From Penium margaritaceum (taxonomy: Eukaryota > Streptophyta > Zygnematophyceae > Desmidiales > Peniaceae): a stretch of DNA of 64,000 nucleotides. Below are positions 1 through 10,942 of the stretch, one piece after another. The notes below the pieces were generated by a model. That model saw only the letters and a program-made list of their open reading frames with translations, was not told where the DNA came from and searched no databases. The stretch's first letter is position 1. Every line of letters begins with the position of its first letter. The translations under genes were made by a program, and so were the position numbers. Location: contig SZWC01001212.1 of assembly GCA_023375785.1 (NCBI GenBank), forward strand, positions 67,974-131,973, written 5' to 3'.

Positions 1-627
1 GGCAGAGAAGCCGCGAAACCGAAAAGCTCACAAAGGTTTTTAGGCCTTCTTCCTTTGTTGACATGTGTCATGCACCCCAAACTTAATCAGGCATACACTT
101 CACCTTCAAGAGTACTAACGCCTTAGCATTACATCTCAAGAAGAGCTCAAGTCGTCAATACGCAAGAGAGCATCAAGCAAGGGTTGATTGATCAGCATGC
201 AAGACAAGTCCTTTTATAGCTGTCTGTCCAGTCCTAGAACTCAAAAGCACATTCCTGGGAAGTGGCCTGAACCAGCCACGTCACCAATAGACTTGCACTG
301 TGGGCTTGACACATAAGCATCCTAGTGCCAAGGTGACAGACCAACCATGTAGCGTCCAAGAAGCTACGGGCTTTCTTTCTTGGAAGCTTCCACAGCAAAC
401 AAGATATGCATGGGGCCAGGATCGACCTCATGACCTCTCACTTGGCCAAATCAACAAAATGGCCAAGGTAACCATTCACCCACATGGTGTACTCACAGGT
501 CATATCTCACAAGAGACAGAGCATAGTTGAGTCACACTACAACGGATCTAGGGGTCATACCTCCACAAGGGGCAGAGCATTCCTGATCCGTCCTACAACA
601 CTGAACAAGGGGCAAAAACATTCAACA
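1..627 (-). repeat. LTR of copia family K (copy A)
   Basis: On the minus strand this matches the two LTRs of element K (41,742-42,380 and 46,987-47,636) almost end to end. The TG end is near 627, and about 25 bases of the other end lie outside the window. It carries the same TATA box (TTTTATA on the plus strand at 212-218). It interrupts the gag region of element L, so it inserted later than L. Whether it is a solo LTR or the 5' LTR of an element running off the left edge cannot be told. Confidence 0.8.
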
Positions 628-1028
628 ACATGGTCTTCCAGGCGTGTTCTCTCTTCCATTTGCTGAGTATGGAACTCTGTCAGTAGACTTCCCAACTCAA
701 CATCGCTTGTCCTTTCATAGCGAATTTTCAGAGCCTTCCAGGCTTTCCTTGGACAGTTGGTTGGATTGTTTTCTCTGATGATGAACTTGAGTCGCTCAGT
801 TAGATTGAGCGCCAGGATTGAGAAGGCCTGATTACAGCGCCGTTTCCAGCGGACTTGTTCTTCAGGTGACGCTCCTGCAGGTAATGTGTCAGTAGGTGGA
901 TCGCAGACGACGCCCCATAGTCCCTTGTTCAGGAATATCATCTCAATGTTGAAGGCGAAAATATGGTATTCATCGCCGTCGAACGGCGCCACTTTGAAAT
1001 GATCTCCATTGTTGATTGTTGCCGCCAT
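628..1028 (-). pseudogene. copia gag N-terminal region (element L)
   Basis: The frame starts at 1,028 with MAATINNGDHFKVAPFDGDE and continues through features typical of plant copia Gag (UBN2/DUF4219 type): a short start, an aromatic-rich W-box-like stretch (FNIEMIFLNKGLWGVVCDPP), then a helical segment with W-KALKIRYERTS. Gag would form the virus-like particle shell. The start is supported by its position 20 bases after the primer binding site. The rest of the polyprotein is missing. Confidence in the family is good from the pattern alone. Confidence 0.7.
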
Positions 1029-1049
1029 GGTTGCATAGATCTGAAGATG

Positions 1050-1067
1050 CCACCTGCTCTGATACCA
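1050..1067 (-). promoter_or_regulatory. Primer binding site, initiator tRNA-Met 3' end (element L)
   Basis: The minus strand reads TGGTATCAGAGCAGGTGG directly inside the LTR end (LTR boundary TGTTGG at 1,070). Its first 12 bases are the classic complement of the 3' end of plant initiator tRNA-Met, the usual minus-strand DNA primer of plant LTR retrotransposons. Confidence 0.85.
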
Positions 1068-1069
1068 AA

Positions 1070-1431
1070 TGTTGGATTTTACATAAGCAGAATCTTTAGG
1101 AATCTTCAGATGAGGTACTCTGATGGTTCAACTCTCTGGTACTATGCTGAATTCGTTGGTGATGACTTGTCAGTTAGGGATAATCACTTAAACACACACA
1201 GGCACTCTTGCCTTGGCAATGTCACTGACTGTGCAATTCAAGAGTATGAACTGAAGGCACAGATACACGACTCGTCTCACAAGCTTTCCAACGGTACCAA
1301 GCTTGCTCGAAATGGTTACACACAAACGAAGTAATAGGAAATACAAACCTACAGCTACTTATCTGTCTACACTAGCTAGAAGCAAAAAAGTACAAGTGTT
1401 GACTCAGTCCGGTCTCCTTGTGTCTTCACAG
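1070..1431 (-). repeat. 5' LTR of element L (outer edge tentative)
   Basis: The inner edge is fixed by TG at 1,070 next to the primer site. The outer edge is placed at a CA at 1,430-1,431 and is a guess, since no partner LTR is present. Confidence 0.5.
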
Positions 1432-2252
1432 GATCTTCCAGACACCGCTCGATGATCTCCGATCATCGGCAGACCGAGGTTGGCGGATGCCTAGCGCCCT
1501 TGGTGCGATCCACGGAGGAGATCGTCCGGATCTGCGGTAGCTTCTTCATGACCATCGATCTGGCTCGGGCTCTTGGCTCACGATGATGGTCCGACCGTAT
1601 CTCTCGATACCAACGGTGCTGATCAATCCAAAACGCCCTCGCAGATGCCTGAGCACAGGATCCACTTTTTTAAAGAGGAGTATCTTCAGCGGTTACTTGG
1701 TCCATGCCACGTCAGCAGCCTCGAAGTCGAGAGGAGCTCACGCTCGCACTCTCGCCTCGTTTCCTGGACCACACATCCTGTTAATCCAAAACTTGCCGAT
1801 ATATATGACTGCCGGTACAGATAGACCGTCAGCTCTCCGGAGCTCCAATGGGATGAGTAGAGGAAGTAGGGCCGTGGATGGATGGATCAGTGGGACGCCT
1901 AAAGAGGCCTGCCCACAGCCATACCATGCCCCGCCATAGGGGGGTCGAGAGAGTGATGACGATCTCACTCTCGGCCCTCTTGTTTTTCTTTTTGTTGATG
2001 TTGTACCGAGNACACATCCTGTTAATCCAAAACTTGCCGATATATATGACTGCCGGTACAGATAGACCGTCAGCTCTCCGGAGCTCCAATGGGATGAGTA
2101 GAGGAAGTAGGGCCGTGGATGGATGGATCAGTGGGACGCCTAAAGAGGCCTGCCCACAGCCATACCATGCCCCGCCATAGGGGGGTCGAGAGAGTGATGA
2201 CGATCTCACTCTCGGCCCTCTTGTTTTTCTTTTTGTTGATGTTGTACCGAGC
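1432..2252. other. Unassigned block containing an assembly duplication
   Basis: No domain is recognised on either strand. Short open frames exist on both strands, but none resembles a known family. The second half holds a perfect 240-base duplication around a single N, so the real block is probably about 240 bases shorter. It separates element L from the truncated left end of element B and may be the remnant of another element. Confidence 0.3.
1771..2251. repeat. Perfect 240-bp direct duplication around a single N
   Basis: Bases 1,771-2,010 are repeated identically as 2,012-2,251, with one N at 2,011 between them. Every base checked by eye matches. In a region where all other repeats are 5-20% diverged, this points to two overlapping contigs joined without merging. 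It should not be read as biology. Confidence 0.9.
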
Positions 2253-2263
2253 CCAGTAGAGCA

Positions 2264-4724
2264 GTGGATCAAGATGATCTGACGGTTGTCCTTTTTCCAA
2301 ACGAGTACGAGGCATGCAAGCCTTGGCTTAAGTATCATGGCATCTGCCACGATCAAACCACCCCTTACAATCCCCAAAGCAATGGCGTGGCTGAGAGGAT
2401 GAACCAGACCCTACTCGGCATGGTTCGAAGCATGCTCTTTGACGGCAAGCTCCCACCTTGCTTTTGGGCTGAAGCTGCAACAGCGGCCTGCTACCTCTTG
2501 AACCTCACACCAGCAACCGCCTTGCGGAAGCATGGAGCATGACAAGCAGCTGAACACCCTACAAGAAGCATGGTCGGGAAAGAAACCCAACGCCTCTCAT
2601 CTGAAGGTGTTCGGGTCAACTGCATGGGTGAAGATCCAGTCGGGAGAAGGTGGAGGCAAGCTGGACGCATGTTCGAAAAAGTGCGTCATGGTTGGGTACG
2701 ACATGTCACACAAAGCCTATCGCCTTTGGGAACAGGCAGCAGGCAAGCTCGTGAGGATTTGCGATGTTGAGTTTGACGAACACACCCTTGGAAAGGGAGA
2801 GCTGCTGGACCCCATCCTTGCTCCCAAGGCGGGAGAGTGGATAGTGTTGCTTGAGTCCAGAGACCAAGCACCCAACAACTGGCTCGCTTTCCCAGCAGGT
2901 GGTGGAAATGGGAGAGTAGGTGCACAGATTGATACAGCATCTGACATGGACGCAGATGCCGAGGTGTCCGGGGCTTCCCATTCTAACTTGGAGTCTAACG
3001 GATCTTTTGATGACAACGATGACGACACACAACCACCTGTGGAAGTACCATCAGCAAAGGAGGAAGACGCACCAGTACCCGGCGCAGTTTGTGACCAAAG
3101 AAAGCACCGATCGGACGATCGGACTGGCCTTAGCTGGTCGTGCATGGCTCAAGGAGAGCCATCCCAGTAGCGGAGGCGATGAATGGCCCGGATGCGGCCA
3201 AGTGGTAGGAGGCAGTGGACAGCGAGCTGGCATCCATTGCTGAGAACGGCACGTGGGTGCTGGTGGATAGACCCAACAAGGCCCAATTCGTGGGATCCAA
3301 GTGGGTCCCCCAAGTGAAGAAGAAGCAAGATGGCAAAATAAAAAAGTGCAACGCGAGGGTAATGGCAAAGGGGTTTTCTCAACGCCCGGGCTCTAAGTAC
3401 GATGAGGCGTTCGCGCCCGTCGTGACCTTTGCTTCCATCCGCTCTCTACTTGCCATCATAGCTGCAAAGAACCTGGAGATACACCAGATGTACGTAACAA
3501 TAGCTTTCCTCTATGGGAAGCTCGACAAGGAAGTATTAATGGAGGTGCCCGAAGGAGTCAAAGCCCCCAAGGGCAAGGTGTGCAAGTTGGTGAAAGTGCT
3601 CTATGGGCTGAAACAGGCCCCAAGGATATGGTACAAAGAGATGGATGGTTTCATGACCGGTCTCTCCTTCGCGCATTACCAAAATGACCTGAGCATGTAT
3701 GTGCACAATGATTGGAGTGGGCTGATGCTCGTTGCACTGTATGTGGATGATCTGATCATCTCCTCTTCTTTGGTCGAGTTGCTGGATCAGCTGAAGTCTG
3801 ACCTCAGCGAAAGGTTCAAAATGAAGGACATGGGTTCTCTCGAGTACCACCTCGGGATTTCCATCCACCGCAACCAAGCAGCAGGCACCATCAAACTCAA
3901 CCAAACCAAATACATCGGTGAGGTACTAAAGAGCAATCACATGGAAGACTACAAACCTATTAGCACCCCAATGACGACCGATGCAAAACTGAAGGCCTGA
4001 ATGTTGCCAAGCAATGAAGTAGAACGAAGGGAGATGCAAGACATCCCCTACCAGTCCGCCGTGGGTGGAATCATGTGCGCCATGGTAGGTACTCGTCCGG
4101 ACATCTGCTATGCTGTGGGACAAGTGAGCAGGTTCCTGGCCAACCCATGAGCTTGGGCCACATCATTGGCTGGCAGTCAAGCGCATCTTGCACTACCTGC
4201 AGAAGACACATCACATAGGCCTCGTCCTTGGGGGCCAAGAAGGTACGGAATCCCTCCGCATGAAGTGTTACACCGACGCTGATTGGGGAGGAAATCTTGA
4301 CGACCGGAAATCCACCTCTAGATACGTGTACATCTTGAATGGCGTTGCCATCTCATGGGCCAAGAGGAAGTAGGATTGTGTTTTTGTGTCCACGGCTGAG
4401 GCAGAGGAAGTTGCTCTGTCTGAGTTGTGCAAGGAGACTCAGTGGCTGTGCAGCCTGCTTGGCAAAATGACTGCCATAGTTGTAGACGTGGACAACATGA
4501 GTGCAATCTCGATGGCTGAAGATGAGATCATCTCCCGGCGAATGAAGCACATCGACATACGCTACCACTACTCACGTGACCTGGTCATAAAGAACGTGGT
4601 GGAATTGCAGCACTGCGGAGCCAAGAGCATGCTTGCTGACTGCATGACTGAGCCGCTGGAGTGCGACTTGCACTATACTGGCATTCGTGGATTCGGCATG
4701 AGGAGTGCGGCAGAGGAAGGGTGA
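2264..4724 (+). pseudogene. copia pol remains: integrase C-term, RT, RNase H (element B)
   Basis: At 2,264-2,540 the integrase end shows TPYNPQSNGVAERMNQTLLG and the CFWAEA motif. The linker at about 2,540-2,800 shows ASHLKVFGSTAWV and GYDMSHKAYRLW. RT covers about 3,215-4,000 with GSKWVPQVKKKQDG, LYGKLDKEVLMEVPEGVKAP and the catalytic YVDDLI. RNase H covers about 4,190-4,720 with YTDADWGG, KSTSRYVYILNG and the terminal KHIDIRYHYSRD and ADCMTEPL. These enzymes copy the element RNA and integrate the DNA. Decayed and not expected to work. Confidence 0.8.
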
Positions 4725-4785
4725 GCTCCAAGACATCGATGGAGTCCAGTAGGCGACAGATGGAAAGAGGTGCAAGGGAGAGATT

Positions 4786-5400
4786 TGTTAAAGGGTATGC
4801 AGCTTGTCCACAAACTAGCTCGCTGGTTGCACAGAAAGACAAGGCATGCATTACTCTGTGGAGTACGTCCCCTTGGTCTGTTCTGAGATAGGCGAGAACT
4901 GCACTGCCCATAATGGGTATGTCCCCTGGAGATCATCACAACATTGTGGCCTAGTTGTGACAGGCGCCGGAGCTCATGGGTTGCGGGCTCAAACCCCGCG
5001 ACGGCCGCATTTTTCTTTGTGGCCCAGAATGGGACAGGAAGCTTCTAGGAAGCTTACTAGAGCCTGCCTTGAGGATGACACTTGGCGGTCTTAGGACGCG
5101 CCAAGTAGGACTGTAGGCTGAGGTTGGCTCCTGTGGAGCCACTGCAAGAAGAAGCATTAGCAAAGGTCTGCAAGTACAAAAGCATGTACCCTGCATGCAT
5201 GCATTTACAGTTCTTGCCATTGAGACTCCTCACAGAGTGTCCAACCAAGGGTAGAGACTAAAGACCTTCATGCAGACTTTGTGAGGTTGCAAACCAAACA
5301 AACCTAAAGGTTGGATCCCTCGTTCAAGTGTGATATGTTATCTTGGTTAAAATACCAAGAGCGGTTGGTGGCCTCCCATGTCGGGACCCGTTTTTTAAAC
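4786..5400 (+). repeat. 3' LTR of element B (right edge uncertain)
   Basis: Starts TGTTAAAGGG straight after the purine tract AAGGGAGAGATT, the same arrangement as in elements K and P. No second copy is present, so the end is only estimated. A tRNA-like stretch (a GGCCTAGTTG box and a GCGGGCTCAAACCCCGC stem-loop) lies at about 4,950-5,015. Confidence 0.55.
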
Positions 5401-6584
5401 CGTTGCTATCCGATGCATTGAAAACTATCACTAGTCAGACCGCTCAAAGCGCACTGACAGTCCAGTTCAAAACGCTTATTGTGCATGCTGACAAGATTAC
5501 TGATGCATACTGAGCTTGCTATCTCAAACTCCTACGCGAGCTTGGCAACACAGCGCCTGACTAGCTTTCCATTGTCTTCCCCATGGGTAATGGACTTATC
5601 CCTGAGCTGTCCCACCTCCTTTTTGACATCAAAGCAGATGAGCTGCTGCGACTCGCCTCTGAGCCTGTCCCACTCAAGTCCTACCCTGGTGTTGGAGCCC
5701 TCTAGGATTGCACCGCTGAGCACCTTGCTGCCTGGTGGAACAGCCTCCAAAACAAGCTCCTCAACCACTTAGCTGTCATGGGGGTTGCATCCCTCACTAC
5801 CTCCACCTCATCTGGCTCCTCTTCCACATCTTCCTCCTCCCCCATTTCACCCTCCACCTCCACTTCCAGCGCCATTACTTTTCAGGGTCGTGGGAAGGGC
5901 AAGGATAAGGGGAAGGGCAAGAGTAAAGACAAGGGTGCCGCCTCCTGTTCTCGTGTCCTTGGTGCCGCTGTGTACTGGGATCGTGGTTCCACCAAGAGCT
6001 CTCCTCGCACGTGCCCTGCCCCTCATGAGGACCTTCACCTCCCCCGCTCATTTCTGATCATTGGTTCCATACTTCCGGCGCCTTCCAAGGAGCCTCCGTC
6101 TCCAGCTCCAGTGCGCTCTCCCGGTCACCTGTTCTTGCCCCCGCTTAGGCCCACAATACCGCCCGGGTTCCCTCTCCTCTGCTGCCTATCCCATATCTGC
6201 GGGGCTGGCCTCCTCCGTACGAGACGACTACCTATGCTGGACCTCCTTCCACTGCCTATACTGCGCCGCCGTGGTTCCCTGCTCCCTTGGATGCATCTAC
6301 CCCGGCCCCGCCAGCATCAGTTGATGGTAACTGTGAGGGCCAGCTGGAGCAGTTCCTACTCCTGTGCCTTCACCTTCATGATCAGGGATGTGAGAGTGTT
6401 GCAATGCGGGCCAGAGGTCTTTCTTGTCAGACTAGTAGTGTCCTTTATGAGGACCCCCCCCTGGTCATGTCTTGGGGTCGTTGTGTGGCTCTGTCGAGTA
6501 GTGATAGTCCATTTTCCTCCCTTGTTGTGCCTCTATCTATGCCCTTTCATGGGTTGTCACGCACAAATCTGCCGCAGCTCCGCA
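5401..6584 (+). pseudogene. Unrecognised coding-like remnant, possibly retroelement gag
   Basis: From about 5,585 the plus strand shows protein-like sequence (MGNGLIPELSHLLFDIKADE, then EHLAAWWNSLQNKLLNHLAV). A Ser/Thr-rich run and a strongly basic run (GRGKGKDKGKGKSKDKG near 5,885-5,935) follow, then Pro-rich sequence. Helical sequence followed by a basic tail is compatible with a Gag-like nucleic-acid-binding protein, but no zinc knuckle or known domain is visible. It lies upstream of the G pol remains on the same strand and might belong to that element. Function unknown. Confidence 0.3.
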
Positions 6585-7506
6585 AAAAGAAGAAATCCGC
6601 GGAATGGGGACCGAGAAGGCAGAGGGTCCGCGCACAGGATGCTGGCTCCCGTGGATGCGGTTGAGCGAGGGGTAGCGCGGATCCGAGGAGGCAAGGGCCA
6701 GGGTATTGATGGGAAGACCGTCGCAGGCTAACAACTCGTCTGTGGCGGTTCTCCTCAGTCGAAGAACTTGTGGAAAGGCGGGAAGCAGTGGAGGGAAGAG
6801 CCGCGGTGCAAAGGGAACAGGGAAAAGTTGCAGTAGAATCCGCGGCCACTCACAAAGCACAGGCAGGACAGCGGAGGAACTGAGCAATCAGGGGAGAAAA
6901 CGTCCAATCAGCATAAGCGACCAAGCATCAATCACGGAGGAGTCCCGGGAGACGCACCGTGGAAGACAAAGATTCAAGGAAGAACACGAAGAACCGCGTG
7001 CACGAACCGCGGATGGAGAACATGATCAGCAGAAGATAGGCAGTGTGTGTGTGTGTGTGAGAATAGGACGAGATCCGCGGTGCGTAGCCGCACCACGTGG
7101 AGTCCAAAATTGGAGGAAGTAGGATGGTGTGAGAGGGATGAGACCGACGGCGTGTAGACACGTTGTGCGGAGTCCCAAGTAGAAAAGGGCCCCACTAGCA
7201 ATAGCACAGATGCAACTCAGACTTGCTTACCTTCCAAAGTATCCCATGTACTCCGCAACCAGCTTTATCAAAGTCATTGGCCTACTCTCATTCCTGTGCT
7301 CCGCCCATTGCCTTCTTGCCCTCAGTTGCTCTCGGAGTCCGATCCGCGGATTGTGTGAGAGTGCGTGAAGAACCAAAAGTCCGAGTGAGGTGGGCTGCCG
7401 GCGGTGTCCCTTGCTTGCACACGTCCGCGGAACGGGGTTCCGCGGAGAGGAGTCGGACGCCACGAGGTGGTGGACTCCAGGAATAGCAGAAAAAATCCTA
7501 TCAATC
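6585..7506. other. CCGCGG-rich block flanked by CTCCGCA
   Basis: This 922-base block differs in composition from its neighbours and contains about seven CCGCGG sites. CTCCGCA occurs on both sides (6,578-6,584 and 7,507-7,513), as a target duplication would look. I see no terminal inverted repeats and no recognisable protein. On the minus strand a frame ending in MTLIKLVAEYMGYFGR runs into GTAAGC, a splice-donor-like sequence near 7,227, which could be chance. Confidence 0.3.
7042..7059. repeat. (GT)n microsatellite
   Basis: An 18-base pure GT run inside the CCGCGG-rich block. Confidence 0.9.
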
Positions 7507-7513
7507 CTCCGCA

Positions 7514-8760
7514 GTAGCTGAGGATTTTGAGGTTCACCACATGGATGTCAAGACGGCATTCTTGAATGGTGACTTGGAGGAGGAGATCTACCTGGAGCAG
7601 CCGGAGGGATTCGTCATGGATGGCCAAGAGCACCTCGTTTGCAAGCTGCAAAAGTCGATGTACGCCCTCAAGCAAGCGTCACATGCTTGGAACCAGAAGT
7701 TGGATGCAGCGCTGTAGTGCATGGGGTTTGAGCGTAGCGAGTGTGACTACAGCGTTTATCTCTGGCAACATGAGCATGAGATCCTCATCATGATTGCCTA
7801 TGTAGATGATATGCTCCTCCTTTCCATCAGCATCTCTGCACTGCATGAGTTCAAGGAGGCCATGCAGGAGCACTTCCAGATGTCTGATCTCGGGGAGGCG
7901 TCATACTTCCTTGGTATCCAAATCAGGCGTGATCACAAATCATGCTCTCTCTCCCTGTAGCAGAGCCGCTACATCAAGGATGTCTTGGAGCGGTACGGCA
8001 TGGCAGAGGCTAAACCCAGCGGCATACCGTTGGAGACTCGGCAAAACCTTGTGAGCTTCAATGAAGAAGCGGATGCATTTGAGCGGCAGAAGTACAAGAG
8101 CACCGTCGATAGTCTCATGTACCCGATGGTGGTAATTAGGCCAGACCTCGCACAGGTTGTGAGCGTTGTGAGCCAACACATGGCGAACCCCAGACCTGAG
8201 CGCCAGAAGGCAATGAAAAGGATCTTTCGCTATCTTGCAAGAACCATCAACATCGGCATCATGCACAACGACAACGACAATAACATCATCGGCTATACAG
8301 ACGTAGATCAGGCTTCAAACCCTGAGGAAAGCAATTCCATCTCTGGACATGTGTTCCTCATGAATGGTGGGGCCATCAGCTGGTGTAGCAAGTGGCAGGT
8401 GGTCGTGGCCACCATCAAGCACAGAAGCTGAGTACGTCTCTCTCAGCTTTGGAGCCAAGGGAGCAGTTTGGCTTTAGCGTCACATGGCGGAGATGAGTGG
8501 GAGTGCAGCAGTTCTAGTTCTTGTGCGCGTCGACAACCAGAGCGCAATTACACTCGCCAAGAATCCTGAGCACCATGCACGCACCAAGCACATTGACATA
8601 GCATATCACTTCATCAGGCACATGGTGGAGGAGGGTGCTATTTAGCTGGAGTTTACTCCAACCAACCAAGAAGGTCGCTGATCTCTGCACCAAGCCAGTG
8701 ACCCGTGAAAAGCAGCAGTTCTGCATGAAGGCATGTAGACTCAGCCCACTCTGACTTTAG
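7514..8760 (+). pseudogene. copia RT and RNase H remains (element G)
   Basis: RT motifs in order: MDVKTAFLNGDLEEEIY at about 7,541-7,591, CKLQKSMYALKQASHAW, the catalytic YVDDML near 7,800, and LGEASYFLGIQIRRD. RNase H starts near 8,290 with GYTDVDQASNPEESNSISGH and ends with the KHIDIAYHF-like segment near 8,590-8,620. Reverse transcriptase copies element RNA and RNase H removes the RNA strand. Decayed; the N-terminal fingers of RT are not present. Confidence 0.75.
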
Positions 8761-8773
8761 CAAAGTGGGAGAT

Positions 8774-9511
8774 TGTTGGGAAAGGAGCCATCCGACTCTG
8801 TTTCAGGTCCACAGGAGTACGTTCCAGGAAACTACTAGGTATCTGTTCTGATTGTCCATCCGACTTCACCATTAGAAAGATCAGATGGCAAATTATTTAC
8901 CATCTAAGTTTTAGGCCGATCCAACGGTCAGATTGAGGTATATGAATTTTCGAAGTTTCCGGGGTCATGGACCGCCGGTGTCTTGGTGACCATGGGCGAT
9001 GGCTCCATGCCTTAGCCTGAGAAAAGAAAAAGGGCAAGAGGTCCACGGTCAGGACCTGATGGGAGAAATATCCAAAAAGGTCCTAGATTCTTGGATTGCC
9101 TTGTCAGATTGTACTGACTAGGAAAACGTACATCTCCTTAATTTTTAGGTGCGGAGAGATCCTTGTGTGCTAGCCATGGACACATGGTGATTCTCCATGG
9201 GATTGTGGGTTATGTGACCACTAGGAGTGTGCCATGAGAGTATTTTCTAGCTCTCTAGGTCGTGTGTAAGTCGTCAGCCTGATTGCTAGGCTGATTTCCT
9301 CTCATGTGTGATATATTGGACTCTACTGTGTGAGCCTTAGCCTCCATGGCTAAGTCGTGTGGCTTGTGAGAGGGTTGACTTGCCCAAGCTCCAGCTCTAT
9401 ATGTACGCCATCATTTTGAGTGATTTAACAACCATTCTTCACCACAACTGATGCCCTTTCAGTTCCACATGCTCGCTGCTCCAGGGCTCCCTCTCTCCTC
9501 TAGTTCCAATA
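8774..9511 (+). repeat. G-family LTR, plus orientation
   Basis: Starts TGTTGGGAAAGG right after the purine tract AAGTGGGAGAT and aligns along its length with the solo LTR at 10,206-10,942. It runs straight into an inverted copy at 9,512. Confidence 0.8.
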
Positions 9512-10113
9512 GTACATATAGAGCTAGAGCTTGGGCAAGTCAGCCCTCTCCCAAGCCTCACCACTTAGCCATGGAGGCTAAGGCTCAGAGACTAGAGTCC
9601 ACAATCTCACACAAGAGAGGCAAGGAGCCTAGCAATCATGCTGACCAGTTACACACGGCCTAGAGAGCTAGAGAATACTCTCATGGCTCACTCCTAGTGG
9701 TCACATAATCCACAATCCCATGGAGAATTACCATGTGTCTACGGGTAGCACAGAAGGATCTCACCTCACCTTAAAAGTAAGGAGAGGTCCTTTTATCCTA
9801 GTCAGCACACTCTGACAAGGCAATCCTAAGACCAGGGAATTTTTTGGATATTTCTCCCATCAGGACTTGACCCTAGACCTCTTGAATTTTTCTTTCTGAG
9901 GCTAAGGCATGGAGCCGTCACCCCATTGTCACCCAGACATCGGCGGTCCGTGATCCTAAAAACTTGAAAAATCCATACATCCCAATTAGACCATTGGATC
10001 GACCTGAAACTTGGACCTTAGACAATTTACTACCTGTTCTTTTTAATGGTGAAGTAAGATTGACAATCGGAGAAGGCATCTGGTAGTTTCCTGGAACTTG
10101 CTCTTGTGGAACT
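9512..10113 (-). repeat. G-family LTR, inverted and truncated
   Basis: The reverse complement matches 8,804-9,406 of the neighbouring plus-strand LTR, with many scattered differences but continuous alignment. It lacks about 30 bases at one end and about 105 at the other, and ends against E-element RNase H sequence at 10,114. The two arms with their 105-base spacer form a large inverted repeat. Confidence 0.8.
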
Positions 10114-10205
10114 CAAAGTAAGCCTGATCGTCCTATTTCCAATAAGCAATGTACTCTACCTCAGAAGTAGAGAGGAAGAAAATCTTGGTTTTTGCTTGCC
10201 TAAGA
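10114..10205 (-). pseudogene. RNase H fragment of element E (left of the solo LTR)
   Basis: The minus strand shows the RNase H motif FLSTSEVEYIAYWK, which corresponds to the usual copia STAEAEYIA segment. It continues the E RNase H found right of the solo G LTR. Confidence 0.65.
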
Positions 10206-10942
10206 TGTTGGACATATGGCCATCCGGCTCACTTTCTGGTCCACAGAAACAAGTTCCAGGAAACTACCAGATGCTTCCTCCGGTCATTGATCCAAATTCA
10301 CCATTGGAAAGATCAGGTTGCAATTTGTCTATAGTCCAAGTTTCATGCCGATCCAACAGTTGGATTGGGAGATATGAATTTTCGAAGTTTCCAGGGTCAT
10401 GGTCCGCCGATGTCTGGGTGACCATGGGTGACGGCTCCATGCCTTAGCCTGAAAAAATAAAAAGGCAAGAGGTCCAGGCTCAAGACCTAATGGAGAAAAT
10501 ATCTAAAAAGGTCCTTGGTCTTAGGATTGCCTTGTCAGAGTGTGCTGAGTAGGATAAAAGTATCTCTCCTCCTTTTTAGGTGAGGTGAGATCCTTGTGTA
10601 CTAGCCATGGACACATGGCGATTCTCCATGGGATTGTGGGTTATGTGACCACTAGGAGTGTGCTCTGATAGCATTCTCTAGCTCTCTAGGTTGTGTGTGA
10701 CTGGTGAGCCTGTTTGCTAGGCTGATTTTCTCTCTTGTGTGAGATTCTGGACTATAGTGTGTGAGCCTTAGCCTCCATGGCTAAGTGATGTGGCTTGTAA
10801 GAGGGCTGATTTGCCCCAGCTCTAGCTCTTTATGTACTCCATCATTTTGAGTGATTCAATAACCATTATTCAGCACAACAGATGCCCTTTCAGTCCTACA
10901 TGGTCGCTGCTCCAAGGATCTCTCTCTCCTCCGGATCTAACA
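10206..10942 (+). repeat. Solo LTR of family G with TAAGA target duplication
   Basis: Runs from TGTTGGACAT to TCTAACA and is flanked by identical TAAGA at 10,201-10,205 and 10,943-10,947. It lies in the RNase H region of element E. Such solo LTRs arise by recombination between the two LTRs of an inserted element, so a full G element once sat here. Confidence 0.9.

Larger units (their letters stand above)
628..1431 (-). mobile_element. Ty1/copia element L, 5' end only
   Basis: Minus-strand order from right to left: 5' LTR (1,070 to about 1,431), primer binding site, gag start at 1,028, then truncation by the K-family LTR. Only the first part of gag is present; protease, integrase, RT, RNase H and the 3' LTR are not seen. 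It is a broken fossil. The outer LTR edge is tentative because no second copy is present to compare. Confidence 0.7.
2253..5400 (+). mobile_element. Ty1/copia element B, 5'-truncated
   Basis: Contains, in copia order, the integrase C-terminal part, the integrase-RT linker, reverse transcriptase, RNase H, a polypurine tract (4,764-4,785) and a 3' LTR starting at 4,786. The gag, protease, integrase core and 5' LTR are absent. It is broken, with roughly half a dozen visible breaks. Its protein is close in sequence to elements E and K, so it is probably in the same lineage. The right edge is approximate. Confidence 0.8.
7514..9511 (+). mobile_element. Ty1/copia element G, 5'-truncated
   Basis: Contains RT and RNase H remains followed by a purine tract (8,763-8,773) and a complete 3' LTR. 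Everything upstream of RT is missing or unrecognisable. It belongs to a different copia lineage from B, E, K and P: its RT reads MDVKTAFLNGDLEEEIYLEQ rather than the LYGKLDKEVLM form. Broken, with a few visible breaks. Confidence 0.75.

Noticed and set aside
1829-2377. A 182-codon minus-strand frame with an internal repeat
   Set aside because: It runs through the single N and the duplicated 240 bases, so the repeat in it is an assembly product.
4950-5015. A tRNA-like sequence with a good T-arm (GCGGGCTCAAACCCCGC) and a GTGGCC/GGCCGC pairing
   Set aside because: The spacing between the presumed acceptor and T-arm is about ten bases too short for a full cloverleaf, and it lies in an LTR. At most a tRNA-derived or pol III box-like piece.
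7227-7463. A host exon on the minus strand ending at GTAAGC
   Set aside because: The frame is short, unrecognised, and has no visible acceptor or partner exon. Kept only as a remark on the surrounding block.
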